64,000 bases of DNA from PALSA-911 sp963743035 (GCA_963743035.1 CAVUOB010000018.1:62001-126000); one strand, 5' to 3'. Counted from the stretch's first letter, positions 37,341-45,850 are shown. Numbers and translations: made by a program. Notes: a model not told the origin generated them from the sequence alone.

Positions 37341-37768
37341 TGGCTGCCGGCCCCGATCTTCTTTGCCCCCATCTTCTCCACATGGAGTATCGGGAGATCA
37401 ATGCCCATCTGCGGGCCAACATCGTCCAGTTCATCAACTGGTTCAGCTTCTTCCTGACCTTCAGCTTCGCCCTGGTCGTCGTCTTCGTCGCCATGGGCGC
37501 CTATCGCCCGGCGCTTGCGGGGTTCGCCCTTGTCTATGGCGTGCAGATCATCTTTCTGCTGCTGCATATCCTGGCCTTCGTCGGCATCTTCACATTCCGC
37601 CGCTACATGGTGGAAGCGCATCGCCGGGTAGAGGAAATCGTCCGGCAACTGGCCGGCGCCGGCGAATCACCCATTCCGATGCGGTTCAACCGGTGGATGA
37701 CGGACCTGATGGCCGCCGGGTTCGTGCTGTCGTATTTTACCTGGTTCTCGCTGCTGTTCATCCGTTGA
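37340..37768 (+). CDS. Small multi-pass membrane protein of unknown function
   Basis: 142 residues from ATG 37340, which overlaps the DUF983 stop as TGATG; ATG 37382 (MEYREINAHLRANI) is an alternative start nearer to clear coding sequence. Three hydrophobic helices are seen: NWFSFFLTFSFALVVVF, FALVYGVQIIFLLLHILAFV and a C-terminal AAGFVLSYFTWFSLLFI. I do not recognise the family. It closes the plus-strand efflux cluster and converges on the minus-strand copy. Confidence 0.65.
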   Translation: MAAGPDLLCPHLLHMEYREINAHLRANIVQFINWFSFFLTFSFALVVVFVAMGAYRPALAGFALVYGVQIIFLLLHILAFVGIFTFRRYMVEAHRRVEEIVRQLAGAGESPIPMRFNRWMTDLMAAGFVLSYFTWFSLLFIR

Positions 37769-37793
37769 AGGCGGCCGCCGGGCTGCCCGCGGA

Positions 37794-38795
37794 TCAGGCG
37801 GTTCCCCCGGCAAGGCTCGAAATCGACCGTATCCGCCGCCAGGCGCTGTCCCAGGCGCCCGACAGCCAGTAGCTCAGCGAGGCAGGGCCGGTCGCGCTAC
37901 TATCCGCCTTGCCGATCTGTCCCGCCTTTTCGGGCTGACCCTCCTTGTCGATCCGTACTGTCGCGGTCCGTCCGGCGATCAGCCGCATGTCGTCCGTCGC
38001 CTGGTCCAGCACGATGCGCACCGGCACGCGCTGCGCCAGGCGAACCCAGTTGAAGGTCGGGTTGACATTGGCGAGCAGGCTGCTGCCGGACGTGCGGTCA
38101 CGGTCCTCGATCCCGCCGGCGATGCTTTCCACACGGCCCGCCAGCCAGCGGTCCTCTCCCATAAGCTGCACATGGGCGGAATCGCCAACATGGATCCGGG
38201 GCAGCTTCGTCTCCTCGAAATACCCGTCGATGTGCAGGCTGTCGGTATCGATGAGCGCGAGCACCGGGTGGCCGGCGGTGACATAGTCGCCGGGCCGCAG
38301 GTCGAAATTGGTGACGATCCCGTCCACCGTCGCCCGCAGCGTCGAGCGGTCGAGGTTGAGCTGCGCCACCCCGCGATCGGCCGCCGCCTGCTGGTAGGCG
38401 GCCACGGATTGCTCGGCGAGACTTTGGGTCTGCTGCTGCTTCTCCTGGCTGACCGAGGCATTGGTCAGCGACCGGTAGCGCTGCGCCTCGCGCAGGGCTT
38501 CCTCCATCGCCGCCTGCCGGCTTTTCACCACGGCATCCGCCAGCAGCAGCGCCAGCTGGAAGCGCGCGGGATCGACGCGGAGCAGTACGTCGCCGCGCTT
38601 GACCATCTGGTTGTCATGCACCAGGACCTCGCTTACCGGGCCGGACACGTCGGGCGCGAGTCCCACGACGTCGGCCCGCACCCTGCCGTCGCGGGTCCAC
38701 GGCTCGTTCATGTAATAGGACCAGACCTGAGAGCCGGCGACGGCCGCGATCGCGACGACGGCCAGGGTCAGAAAAAAACGGCCAAGCAGTTTCAT
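37794..38795 (-). CDS. HlyD family secretion protein (AaeA-like adaptor), second copy
   Basis: 333 residues. One N-terminal anchor (FFLTLAVVAIAAVAGSQVW) then NEPWTRDGRVRADVVGLAPDV, closely parallel to the first copy. The hairpin is Gln/Ala-rich (SVSQEKQQQTQSLAEQS), followed by TDSLHIDGYFEETKLPRIHVGD and the barrel domain. The C-terminus has a short Gly/Lys/Ser-rich tail. The gene starts 2 bp after the DUF1656 stop, so it is translationally tied to it. Confidence 0.92.
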   Translation of the reverse strand: MKLLGRFFLTLAVVAIAAVAGSQVWSYYMNEPWTRDGRVRADVVGLAPDVSGPVSEVLVHDNQMVKRGDVLLRVDPARFQLALLLADAVVKSRQAAMEEALREAQRYRSLTNASVSQEKQQQTQSLAEQSVAAYQQAAADRGVAQLNLDRSTLRATVDGIVTNFDLRPGDYVTAGHPVLALIDTDSLHIDGYFEETKLPRIHVGDSAHVQLMGEDRWLAGRVESIAGGIEDRDRTSGSSLLANVNPTFNWVRLAQRVPVRIVLDQATDDMRLIAGRTATVRIDKEGQPEKAGQIGKADSSATGPASLSYWLSGAWDSAWRRIRSISSLAGGTA

Positions 38796-38797
38796 TT

Positions 38798-39010
38798 TCA
38801 GGGCTCTAGATAGCTGGAGGAAACGCCGACGACGCCGGCCAACAGGATGACGAACAGGGCGGTATCGAACAGGGCGCGGTGCCAGACCAGGCGATAGAAG
38901 CCGATCGCCGACAGCACCCGCCGGAGCAGCTGGTTCAGCGCGAAGGCGATCAGCCCCCAGATCAACAGGGACGGGACCAGGACGCCCCCGAGGCTCATTT
39001 CACCGATCAT
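38798..39010 (-). CDS. DUF1656 domain-containing small membrane protein, second copy
   Basis: 70 residues from ATG 39010, overlapping the FUSC stop as ATGA; ATG 38998 is an internal alternative. Two hydrophobic helices flank LSAIGFYRLVWHRALFDTALF, the DUF1656 signature. The gene order and the ATGA overlap are the same as in the first cluster, which supports descent from one ancestral module. Confidence 0.87.
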   Translation of the reverse strand: MIGEMSLGGVLVPSLLIWGLIAFALNQLLRRVLSAIGFYRLVWHRALFDTALFVILLAGVVGVSSSYLEP

Positions 39011-41067
39011 GCCGCTTGCACGTCCTCTTCCTGTCCCACCGCCAGCTGGTCCGGCCGGTACGGCGCCGCATCCGGCCACATCGAGCAGCGCACGCCGACG
39101 AGACCCAGCAGCGCGTCGCGCCGCGCGGCGCTATCCGCCAGTGCTGCGATCTGCGCCAGCGCCGCATCGATGCTGGCCAGCAGCGGCGCCGGATCGCCCG
39201 GCCGGCCGGCGGCGCGGCCGCGGAAATGCAGCGCGAGCCGGTCCAGCATGGCGTCGATCGCCGAGCGGGCCGCTGGCGGCAGCGCGTGGCGCGCGCGCCG
39301 GAGATCGACGATGTTCAACCCGACCCGCAGATCGTACATCAGCCCGGACGCCGTCGTGTCCCGATCGGGGTCGGCCGCCGCCAGCCGCGGCATTAGCTGA
39401 CTGAGCCGGTCCAGCATGCGCGCCGCGAAGACCCCGCGGTCCTGCTGGCCCCGGCGCAGCGCCGCGACCGCCAGCGCCGCCCAGGCCTGGCGCAGCAGGC
39501 GCCGCGTGCTCCATTCCGCTCCGACCGAGCGGACGATGGCGGTCACCACCGCGGCGATCGCCATGCCGATCACCGAGGCGATGCCGGCGTTGACAAAAGT
39601 CGGGAAATCGGCGTCGTAGGCGCTCTGCAGGCTCAGCAGCGTCGCGCCGTTGAGGGTGATCGCCATGGCGGGAAAGGCCAGGGCCGGAACCGCTATGAAT
39701 GCGCCGCATATCAGGAAAGGCGGCGCCAGCACGAGCATCAGCATGGGGAAATCATGCACCAGCGGCAGCACCGCGAACAGCAGCACCACGTCCATCAGCA
39801 GGGCCACCACCGTGCATTTCAAGAAGACGACGATCATCGGCGCGGGATTGTCCAGCGTCGCGAACAGGCAGCAGGACACGGCGACCATCTCCGCCGCCAC
39901 CGCGCCGTCATCCCAGCTGCCATAGATCCAGAGCGCGCAGCACACCAGCATGGCGACGCTGACGGCCAGGCCCGACCAGATCGCCATGCCGTGATCGACC
40001 AGGCGATGGGTGCTGGCCTCTGCATCGCTGGGATAGGTCATCCTGGCCTGGAAGCGGCCGGACTCGCGCACCTGCCGCTCGATCTGCCTGCCGTCCTGCC
40101 AGAGCTGGGTCAGATCGCGCAGCCGCAGCAGCAGGCTCGCGGTCAGGATATGGGTCCAGTCGGCGCCCGCATCCAGCTTCGTTTCCACCGCATCGATCTG
40201 CCGGCGCAGCGCGGCGCCGCCGGCCTCCAGCTCCGCGTCGTCCGCGCGCAGCCAGTCGCGGGCGGCCTGCAGCAGCTGCTGCAGGCCGGGCGGCAGGGGG
40301 GCTGCCTGGCGCAGCGCATGCACCCGGTCGCGGATGGAGGAGACGACCGGCATCAGCAGCAGTAGGCGCCAGCGGAACAGCGGCACCGCGCCCCCGGCGC
40401 CGACGCGCTGGGTGGGGTCCCAGCTCAGATAGTTGTCGAGCATGTCGAGCTCGCTCGCGACGGCGGCGATGCGCCGGCGATTCTCGAGCACTTCCGTCGC
40501 GTCCGTCTGGCCCGCCAGGGCGGCGGCGGCCCAGCGTTCGACCAGGCGCAGCGATTCGCCGATGCGCGCGGCGACCACCGGGCCGACCGGGTTCGGGAAG
40601 AACAGCGAATGCACTACCGTCGCGCAGACGATCCCCAACCCGATTTCCTGCACGCGGGCGATCGCCGTGTCGAAGATCTGTCCGGGATCGGCGACCGAGG
40701 GCAGGCCGATGATCGCCGCCGTGTACCCGGCCAGCAGGAAGACATAGCTGCGCGGCGTGCGGTCCAGCATCGAGAAATACAGGCAGCAGCCGACCCAGGC
40801 GGCCATCGCCAGCGACAGCAGCACGGGCGCGTTCACCAGATTGGGCACCAGCACGATCGTGGAGGCGGCGCCCAGCAGCGTGCCTATCAGCCGGTACAGC
40901 GCCTTCGAGCGTGTTGCCCCGGACAAGGGCTGCGAGGCGATATAGACCGAGGCCATGGCCCAGTAGGGCCGCGGCAGATCGGCGGAGAACGCGATGTACA
41001 TCGCCAGCACGGCCGCGGCGAAGCAGCGGAACGAGAAAACCCAGGCCCGCCAATCCGGCAGAATCAT
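39007..41067 (-). CDS. FUSC family efflux pump (AaeB-like), second copy
   Basis: 686 residues from ATG 41067 (MILPDWRAWVFSFRCF), preceded by GGGGGG; a TTG at 41100 extends the frame. There are two hydrophobic blocks (about 10-165 and 350-510), each with about six helices, separated and followed by cytoplasmic helical domains, as in the FUSC/AaeB family. SADLPRPYWAMASVYIASQPLSGATRSKALYR is the family's conserved first block. AaeB-type pumps export hydroxybenzoates and similar acids. The position close to the benzoate operon fits such a role, but the substrate is inferred. Confidence 0.92.
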   Translation of the reverse strand: MILPDWRAWVFSFRCFAAAVLAMYIAFSADLPRPYWAMASVYIASQPLSGATRSKALYRLIGTLLGAASTIVLVPNLVNAPVLLSLAMAAWVGCCLYFSMLDRTPRSYVFLLAGYTAAIIGLPSVADPGQIFDTAIARVQEIGLGIVCATVVHSLFFPNPVGPVVAARIGESLRLVERWAAAALAGQTDATEVLENRRRIAAVASELDMLDNYLSWDPTQRVGAGGAVPLFRWRLLLLMPVVSSIRDRVHALRQAAPLPPGLQQLLQAARDWLRADDAELEAGGAALRRQIDAVETKLDAGADWTHILTASLLLRLRDLTQLWQDGRQIERQVRESGRFQARMTYPSDAEASTHRLVDHGMAIWSGLAVSVAMLVCCALWIYGSWDDGAVAAEMVAVSCCLFATLDNPAPMIVVFLKCTVVALLMDVVLLFAVLPLVHDFPMLMLVLAPPFLICGAFIAVPALAFPAMAITLNGATLLSLQSAYDADFPTFVNAGIASVIGMAIAAVVTAIVRSVGAEWSTRRLLRQAWAALAVAALRRGQQDRGVFAARMLDRLSQLMPRLAAADPDRDTTASGLMYDLRVGLNIVDLRRARHALPPAARSAIDAMLDRLALHFRGRAAGRPGDPAPLLASIDAALAQIAALADSAARRDALLGLVGVRCSMWPDAAPYRPDQLAVGQEEDVQAA

Positions 41068-41790
41068 GCGGCCCCCCGCGCCGATGGCGGCATGCTGCAA
41101 TCCACTAGGCGTGCGTGGGCCGCTTGCCGGCGGGCCGCTTCAGCGGCCTCGGCCGGCCGGGCCGGTGGCTTCGCCGCTCCGGCGCGGCGGCGCGAATAAT
41201 CGCGACGACCTGCGATGACCGGCACGCGAAGCGCCGCATCGCGCCGATGGCGGTCAGCTTTGTGATGGTGATTCATTGCCTGAGCTTTTCAACGCCGCTG
41301 CGGCTGCACGGGATGCCGAAAAGCTGCATCGCAAGGCGTCGCATCGCGGCGAAGTCTGTAGAACCCTTTCCGGAAGGGATCAACCTTGGCCGCCTAGCCG
41401 GAATCCCGCGTGATCGGCGCTGCGGATTACCGTGTCATACACGGAAATGGTGGCAACCGGAACGATCCATGCCGTGCGGCCATGCCCGGCCACGCCGGGC
41501 GGATCGGACAAATTTCCAGTGTGGGCAAGGAGATAACCCCCATCCCGGAATCTGGCGGCAGCTATATCGCCGGCCCGGCCGGGGCGGCGTGTTACGTGCG
41601 GTAAGATGGATGCGGCGGGTGCGGAACGGAATCCAGACGCAAGGCCATGCCGGTGCCGCATGACACATCGGAGCTTTTTCCGCACCGGGTGGCGCGGCGC
41701 ATCGGCGACGGCGCGCGCCGATTTCGCGTCTCCGCAGGCGCTTCCTTACGCTTCTGCCGCGGCCGGCCTGTCCAGGAAATTCACGAACAT

Positions 41791-41831
41791 GTGACTATCG
41801 CTATACTGATCGTCAGTATGGCGATCGTCAC
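41791..41831. promoter_or_regulatory. 41-bp near-perfect palindrome, probable operator
   Basis: The left arm is GTGACTATCGCTATACTGA (41791-41809), the spacer TCG and the right arm 41813-41831. The arms pair over 19 positions with two mismatches; the inner 7 bp (ATACTGA/TCAGTAT) are perfect. It lies upstream of marR and between divergent genes. Its length suits a dimer or double-dimer site for a TetR- or MarR-family repressor. Confidence 0.7.
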
Positions 41832-41878
41832 CGACGACAGCTGGCATCGAACAGCCTGCGATGGGGAGGATCCGCCAG

Positions 41879-42009
41879 ATGCCACAAACACACCCCGCAC
41901 GGATCGCACCCGGCGTTATCGGCGGCGGCCTGGCCGCCGCGCTCGCGGCTGGAAGGCGATATCGAGGGTGTCCGCAAGGTCACCCTGGCGGTCGGCGAGC
42001 CAGCCTAGT
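41879..42009 (+). pseudogene. Possible remnant of an internally deleted gene
   Basis: ATG 41879 has GGGGAGG 8 bp upstream and starts MPQTHPARIAPGVIGGGL, reminiscent of an FAD-binding Gly-rich start. A different frame then gives LEGDIEGVRKVTLAVGEPA followed by TAG at 42007-42009, which reads like a genuine C-terminus. The two together are far too short for an enzyme, so this may be the two ends of a lost gene. The evidence is weak and rests on appearance only. Confidence 0.3.
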
Positions 42010-42021
42010 AGATCTTGGCGC

Positions 42022-42498
42022 ATGGGACGATTCGATCCGTACGACAAGCCCGCCCACCTGCTCCGCCGCAGCCATCAGATCGCGGTGGCGCTGTTCCTTG
42101 CGCATTGCGCCGAGTTCGAGCTGACCCCGATGCAGTATGCGCTGCTGAAGGCGGCGGAGGCCGAACCCGGGGCGGACCAGATCACGCTGGCCGGCCTGGC
42201 CGCGGTCGACCGTTCCAACGCCGCGCGGCTGTGCGCGGCGCTGGAAGCGCGCGGCCTGCTGCTGCGCGCCGCCGACCCGGACGACCGGCGGGCCCGCCGC
42301 CTGTCGCTGACGGCCGCGGGGCAGGCGCTGCTGGCGCGCTCGGAGGAAGCGGTGCGGCGGGTGCAGACGGATCTGCTGGCGCCGCTGAAGCCGGACGAGC
42401 GGCGGGCCTTCGTGGCGGCGCTGCAGAAGATCACCAGGGCGCATAACGAAGCCTCGCGGGCGCCCCAGCGCCTGCCGGACACGGACAAGACGTCCTAG
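42022..42498 (+). CDS. MarR family transcriptional regulator
   Basis: 158 residues from ATG 42022 (MGRFDPYDKPAHLLRRSHQIAVALF); the upstream frame is open but not protein-like. The winged helix-turn-helix is clear: LTPMQYALLKAAEAEPGADQITLAGLAAVDRSNAARLCAALEARGL, with the wing in RAADPDDRRARRLSLT. MarR regulators near aromatic catabolic and efflux genes commonly respond to phenolic acids. It converges on the ben-cat operon across a strong hairpin and may act at the 41-bp palindrome upstream. Confidence 0.9.
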   Translation: MGRFDPYDKPAHLLRRSHQIAVALFLAHCAEFELTPMQYALLKAAEAEPGADQITLAGLAAVDRSNAARLCAALEARGLLLRAADPDDRRARRLSLTAAGQALLARSEEAVRRVQTDLLAPLKPDERRAFVAALQKITRAHNEASRAPQRLPDTDKTS

Positions 42499-42500
42499 CC

Positions 42501-42525
42501 GGCCGCCGGCAAAGCGCCGGCGGCC
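42501..42525. terminator. Bidirectional terminator hairpin between marR and catC
   Basis: A perfect 10-bp stem (GGCCGCCGGC / GCCGGCGGCC) with a 5-nt loop AAAGC lies 3 bp after the marR stop codon and 24 bp after the end of catC on the other strand. It is placed to end both convergent transcripts; no U-run is seen. Confidence 0.6.
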
Positions 42526-42548
42526 CGCCGCGGAGTAAGTGCGGCGGT

Positions 42549-42827
42549 TTAGGCGATCGCGGAGGGATGGCGCGCGAGGGCGGTGACTTCGATCTGCATG
42601 AAGGGGAACAGCGGCAGCGAGGACAGCAGCGCGTGCAACTCGTCGTGATCGGCGACGTCGAACACGCTGATGTTCGAGTACTGTCCGGCGATGCGCCACA
42701 GATGCGGCCATTTGCCGGCGCGTTGCAGCTCCTGCGCTCGCGCCTTCTCGTCGGCCTTCAGCTTGTCGAACAGCTGCGGGTCGATGCCGAAGGGCGGGCG
42801 GACATCCATTCTGACGCAGTACAACAT
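42549..42827 (-). CDS. catC: Muconolactone delta-isomerase
   Basis: 92 residues, the family's usual length (about 96), beginning MLYCVRMDVRPP with GAGAG upstream. WRIAGQYSNISVFDV and FPFMQIEVTALARHPSA are conserved family blocks. It converts muconolactone to 3-oxoadipate enol-lactone as the last gene of the ben-cat operon, 7 bp after catB. No catD hydrolase follows. Confidence 0.94.
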   Translation of the reverse strand: MLYCVRMDVRPPFGIDPQLFDKLKADEKARAQELQRAGKWPHLWRIAGQYSNISVFDVADHDELHALLSSLPLFPFMQIEVTALARHPSAIA

Positions 42828-42834
42828 CGTTCTC

Positions 42835-43995
42835 TCAATCCCTGGTGAAGTGGCGAAGCTTGTCTTCGTCGAGCACCACGCCGATGCCGGGACCGGGCGG
42901 CAGGTGGACGTGGAATTCCTCGAAGCGCAGCGGTTCGGTGACCAGGTCCTGGGTCAGGATCTGCGGCCCGAAATGCTCGCAGCCCCAGGCCAGCTCGCGC
43001 AGCGTGGCGAAGACCTGCAGATGCGCGGCCGCGCCCACCGAGCTTTCCAGCAGGCAGCCGCCATAGAGGCCGATGCCCGCGGCCTGCGCCACCGCCGCCA
43101 CCTTGCGCAGGCCCAGCAGGCCGCCATGCTTGACCAGCTTGAGCGAGACGGCATCCGCCGCGCCGGCCTGGGCCACCTGCAGCATGTCATGCGCATCGAA
43201 CACGCATTCATCCGCCAGGATCGGCGGCGTGCCGGGGCGGGCGCGCAGCCGGGCCAGGGCGGCGATGTTCCATGCCGGCACCGGCTGTTCCACCAGCGTC
43301 ACGCCCATCTCCGCCAGCTGCGGCAGGCAGCGCACCGCCACCGTCTCGTCCCAGGCTTGGTTGGCGTCGACGATCAGCTCGGCCCTTCCTTCCAGCGCGC
43401 CGGCCAGGCGGCGCATCCTGGCCATGTCGGCCTCCGGCGACTGCGCGCCGATCTTTATCTTGAAGGTGCGGTGCAGCCGGGCCGCGAGCTTGCGCTCGGC
43501 CTCCTCGATCTCCTGCGCGGGATCGCCGGAGGCCAGCGTCCATAGCACCGGGAAGCGGTCGCGCACCGCGCCGCCGAGCAGGGCAGCGGCGGGCAGGCCG
43601 ACGGTCTTGCCGACGGCATCGAACAGCGCTGTTTCGATCGCGGCCTTGGCGGCATTGTTGCGCTTGGCCGCCTGGTCCAGGCGGATGCCGGCCGCCTCGA
43701 AATGATCGGCGCGCGCGCCCAGCAGGGCCGGGGCGAGATAGGTGTCGATATTGGCCTTCATCGCCTCGACACTCTCCTCGCTCCAGCGCGGACCGCCGAG
43801 CGTGGCCGCCTCGCCGATGCCTTCGACGCCATTGGCCAGGCGAACCCGGACGATGACGTAGTTCTGCGCCGTGACCGAGGTCTGCGACAGCTTGTGCTTG
43901 CGCACCGTCGGCACGTCGACGATGGCGCTGCGCAGCTCCGCGACTGCGAGGTCGCGCGCCAGGTCGTGCGGGATGGGGGGAAGAGAGTCGGGCAT
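42835..43995 (-). CDS. catB: Muconate cycloisomerase
   Basis: 386 residues from ATG 43995, which has GGAGA 6 bp upstream; the ATG at 44007 is in the same frame but has no clear ribosome site. Enolase superfamily, MLE subgroup: the base pair K179-I-K181 (FKIKIG), metal ligands D210 in IVDANQAW, E in LVEQPVP and D in LADECVF are all present. It closes cis,cis-muconate to muconolactone. It lies between catA and catC in the operon. Confidence 0.94.
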   Translation of the reverse strand: MPDSLPPIPHDLARDLAVAELRSAIVDVPTVRKHKLSQTSVTAQNYVIVRVRLANGVEGIGEAATLGGPRWSEESVEAMKANIDTYLAPALLGARADHFEAAGIRLDQAAKRNNAAKAAIETALFDAVGKTVGLPAAALLGGAVRDRFPVLWTLASGDPAQEIEEAERKLAARLHRTFKIKIGAQSPEADMARMRRLAGALEGRAELIVDANQAWDETVAVRCLPQLAEMGVTLVEQPVPAWNIAALARLRARPGTPPILADECVFDAHDMLQVAQAGAADAVSLKLVKHGGLLGLRKVAAVAQAAGIGLYGGCLLESSVGAAAHLQVFATLRELAWGCEHFGPQILTQDLVTEPLRFEEFHVHLPPGPGIGVVLDEDKLRHFTRD

Positions 43996-44046
43996 CCAGG
44001 TCTCCATCGAAAGGGCGGCGGCGCCGGCAGGCGCCGCCGCCGGGTC

Positions 44047-44976
44047 TCAGGCCGCTTCGGCGCGCGCGCGGTGGACCACCGTGTTCGGCGCGGTGGCGGT
44101 TTCGCGATGCAGGACGAAGTCGAAGTTGATTTCGGCGAAGGGAGCGTTCAGGCCATGCGCCCGGATCGCCGCCGGATCGGTCTGGTGCCGCACTGCGGGG
44201 ATCAGCTCGTCGCGCGTGGCGAAGGCGAAGTCGTCATGCAGATAGGCGTCGCCGTCGATGTTGATCTGCGTCGTCAGCTTGCTGCAGCCCGGCGCGGTGA
44301 TGAAGAAATGGATATGCGCGGGGCGGCGGCCGTGCCGGCCGAGCGGGTTGAGCAGCTTCTGCGTCGGGCCATCCGGCGGGCAGCCATAGCCCGAGGGCAT
44401 CAGTGAGCGGAAGCGGTAGCGCCCTTCGGCGTCGGTCTCGATGCGGCGGCGCAGATTGTATTTCGGCTGGGTGGGATCGAAGAACGAATAGCCGCCGAGC
44501 GTATTCGCATGCCAGACATCGACGACGGCGCCGGGGATCGGCTTGCCGTTCGCGTCGCGCACCTGGCCGCTCATGAACAGCACCTCACCCTGCTCGCTGC
44601 CGTCGTCCAGCCGCGCCTCGCCGCGCGACAGCGGCGCGCCAGCGACGTAGAGCGGGCCTTCGATCGTGCGCGGCGTGCCGCCCTCGATGCCGGCCTTGCG
44701 CTCCGCCTCGTCCAGGCGCTGGTCGAGGAAGGCCTCCAGACCGAGGCCGGCCACCAGCAGGCCGAACTCGTTCGCCTGGCCGACCGAGGTCAGGTAGCCC
44801 ATCGCCGACCAGAACTCGTCCGGCTGGACGTCGAGGTCCTCGATCGTGCGAAACAGGTCGGTGACGACCCGGTGCACGATGCGCTTCAGCCGCTGATCGC
44901 CGTTGTCGTGATCGAGGCCGGCCACGCGGGTCAGCAGGTTCTGCACTTCGGGCGTGTTTACCAGAGAGTCGCTCAT
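44047..44976 (-). CDS. catA: Catechol 1,2-dioxygenase
   Basis: 309 residues from ATG 44976 (MSDSLVNTPEVQNLL), AAGGAAGAG upstream. Intradiol dioxygenase: the non-haem Fe(III) ligands are Y163 (GGYSFF), Y197 (PSGYGCP), H221 and H223 (RPAHIHFF), matching the family pattern. The N-terminal helical dimerisation domain is present. It opens the catechol ring to cis,cis-muconate. It follows benD by 84 bp, a gap that contains a duplicated 20-bp segment. Confidence 0.95.
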   Translation of the reverse strand: MSDSLVNTPEVQNLLTRVAGLDHDNGDQRLKRIVHRVVTDLFRTIEDLDVQPDEFWSAMGYLTSVGQANEFGLLVAGLGLEAFLDQRLDEAERKAGIEGGTPRTIEGPLYVAGAPLSRGEARLDDGSEQGEVLFMSGQVRDANGKPIPGAVVDVWHANTLGGYSFFDPTQPKYNLRRRIETDAEGRYRFRSLMPSGYGCPPDGPTQKLLNPLGRHGRRPAHIHFFITAPGCSKLTTQINIDGDAYLHDDFAFATRDELIPAVRHQTDPAAIRAHGLNAPFAEINFDFVLHRETATAPNTVVHRARAEAA

Positions 44977-45039
44977 TGTCTCTTCCTTGTCGTTTCTGTG
45001 GAGGGAAATTTCAGCCAAGGTCGCCTTGGGCGACGCTTT

Positions 45040-45082
45040 ACCCAAGGTCGCCGCCGGCGGTCACCCAAGGTCGCCGCCGGCG
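45040..45082. repeat. 20-bp direct repeat at the 3' end of benD
   Basis: ACCCAAGGTCGCCGCCGGCG occurs at 45040-45059 and again at 45063-45082, with a period of 23 bp. The second copy encodes the last residues and stop of benD; the first lies just past the stop. A related CCAAGGTCGCC is at 45016-45026. It looks like a small local duplication. Confidence 0.8.
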
Positions 45083-45846
45083 ACGGGCAACGTGACGCCG
45101 GTGATGTACGAAGCCTCGTCCGAGGCCAGGAACAGGATCGCCGCGACCTGTTCCTCGATGGTTCCGTAGCGTTTCATCAGGCTGGACGAGACCGTCTGGT
45201 CGATGATCTGCTGGTACCACTGCGTCTCTTGCGCGCTGGGCGCCGCGGCGTTGCGCGGAATGCGCCGCGGCGGAGCCTCGGTGCCGCCGGGTGCCACGGC
45301 GCAGACTCGGATGCCGTGCCCGGCATATTCCATCGCCAGCGAGGCGGTGATCGCGTTCACGCCGCCCTTGGCCGCCGCGTAGGGCACGCGGTTGACGCCG
45401 CGCGTGGCGACGGAGGAGACGTTGACGATCACGCCGCCGCCCTGGCCCAGCATCCCCGGCAGCGCGGCGCGGCAGCACCACAGCGTGGGGAACAGCGAGC
45501 GGCGGATTTCCGCCTCGATCTCCGCCTCGGCGTATTCCGCATAGGGCTTGGCCCAGATCGTGCCGCCGACATTGTTCACCAGCACGTCGATGCGGCCGAA
45601 ACGGTCCCGTGCGCGGTCCATCGCGGCGGTGGCGCCGGCAAAGGTTTCAAGATCGGCGTTGATGGCGATCGCGGCCGCGCCGGCGGCCTCGGCCTCGCGC
45701 TGGACATCCTCGATCAGCCCGGAGCGATCGACCAGCGCGATACTGCCGCCCTCGCGGGCGATGCGCAGCGCCACGCCGCGCCCGATGCCCTGCGCCGCGC
45801 CGGTGACCACGGCGATCTTGCCGGCGAAGCGGGAAGGGGAGAGCAT
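45061..45846 (-). CDS. benD: cis-Benzoate dihydrodiol dehydrogenase (1,6-dihydroxycyclohexadiene-carboxylate dehydrogenase)
   Basis: 261 residues, classical SDR: NAD-binding TGAAQGIGRG (15-24), NNVGG, catalytic Ser in VNVSSVA and Y-x3-K in VPYAAAKGG. It oxidises and decarboxylates the benzoate cis-diol to catechol, linking the benABC oxygenase to catA. It is only 4 bp after benC. Assignment to BenD rather than another SDR rests on the operon position and on the SDR signature. Confidence 0.93.
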   Translation of the reverse strand: MLSPSRFAGKIAVVTGAAQGIGRGVALRIAREGGSIALVDRSGLIEDVQREAEAAGAAAIAINADLETFAGATAAMDRARDRFGRIDVLVNNVGGTIWAKPYAEYAEAEIEAEIRRSLFPTLWCCRAALPGMLGQGGGVIVNVSSVATRGVNRVPYAAAKGGVNAITASLAMEYAGHGIRVCAVAPGGTEAPPRRIPRNAAAPSAQETQWYQQIIDQTVSSSLMKRYGTIEEQVAAILFLASDEASYITGVTLPVAGGDLG

Positions 45847-45850
45847 CTCT

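Larger units (their letters stand above)
41068..42021. other. Long region without an intact gene
   Basis: About 950 bp between the divergent FUSC operon and marR. Frames here are short, arginine-rich and unlike proteins. It contains a 41-bp palindrome at 41791-41831 and, after it, a start-like segment with a strong ribosome site at 41879, possibly a deleted gene. On the minus strand a 14-codon frame (41790-41746, beginning MFVNFLDRP) starts directly beside the palindrome; whether it is real cannot be judged. Confidence 0.6.

Noticed and set aside
41068..41790. Small coding genes in the FUSC-marR gap
   Set aside because: Available frames are short, Arg/Ala/Pro-rich and lack ribosome sites; none has a recognisable domain.
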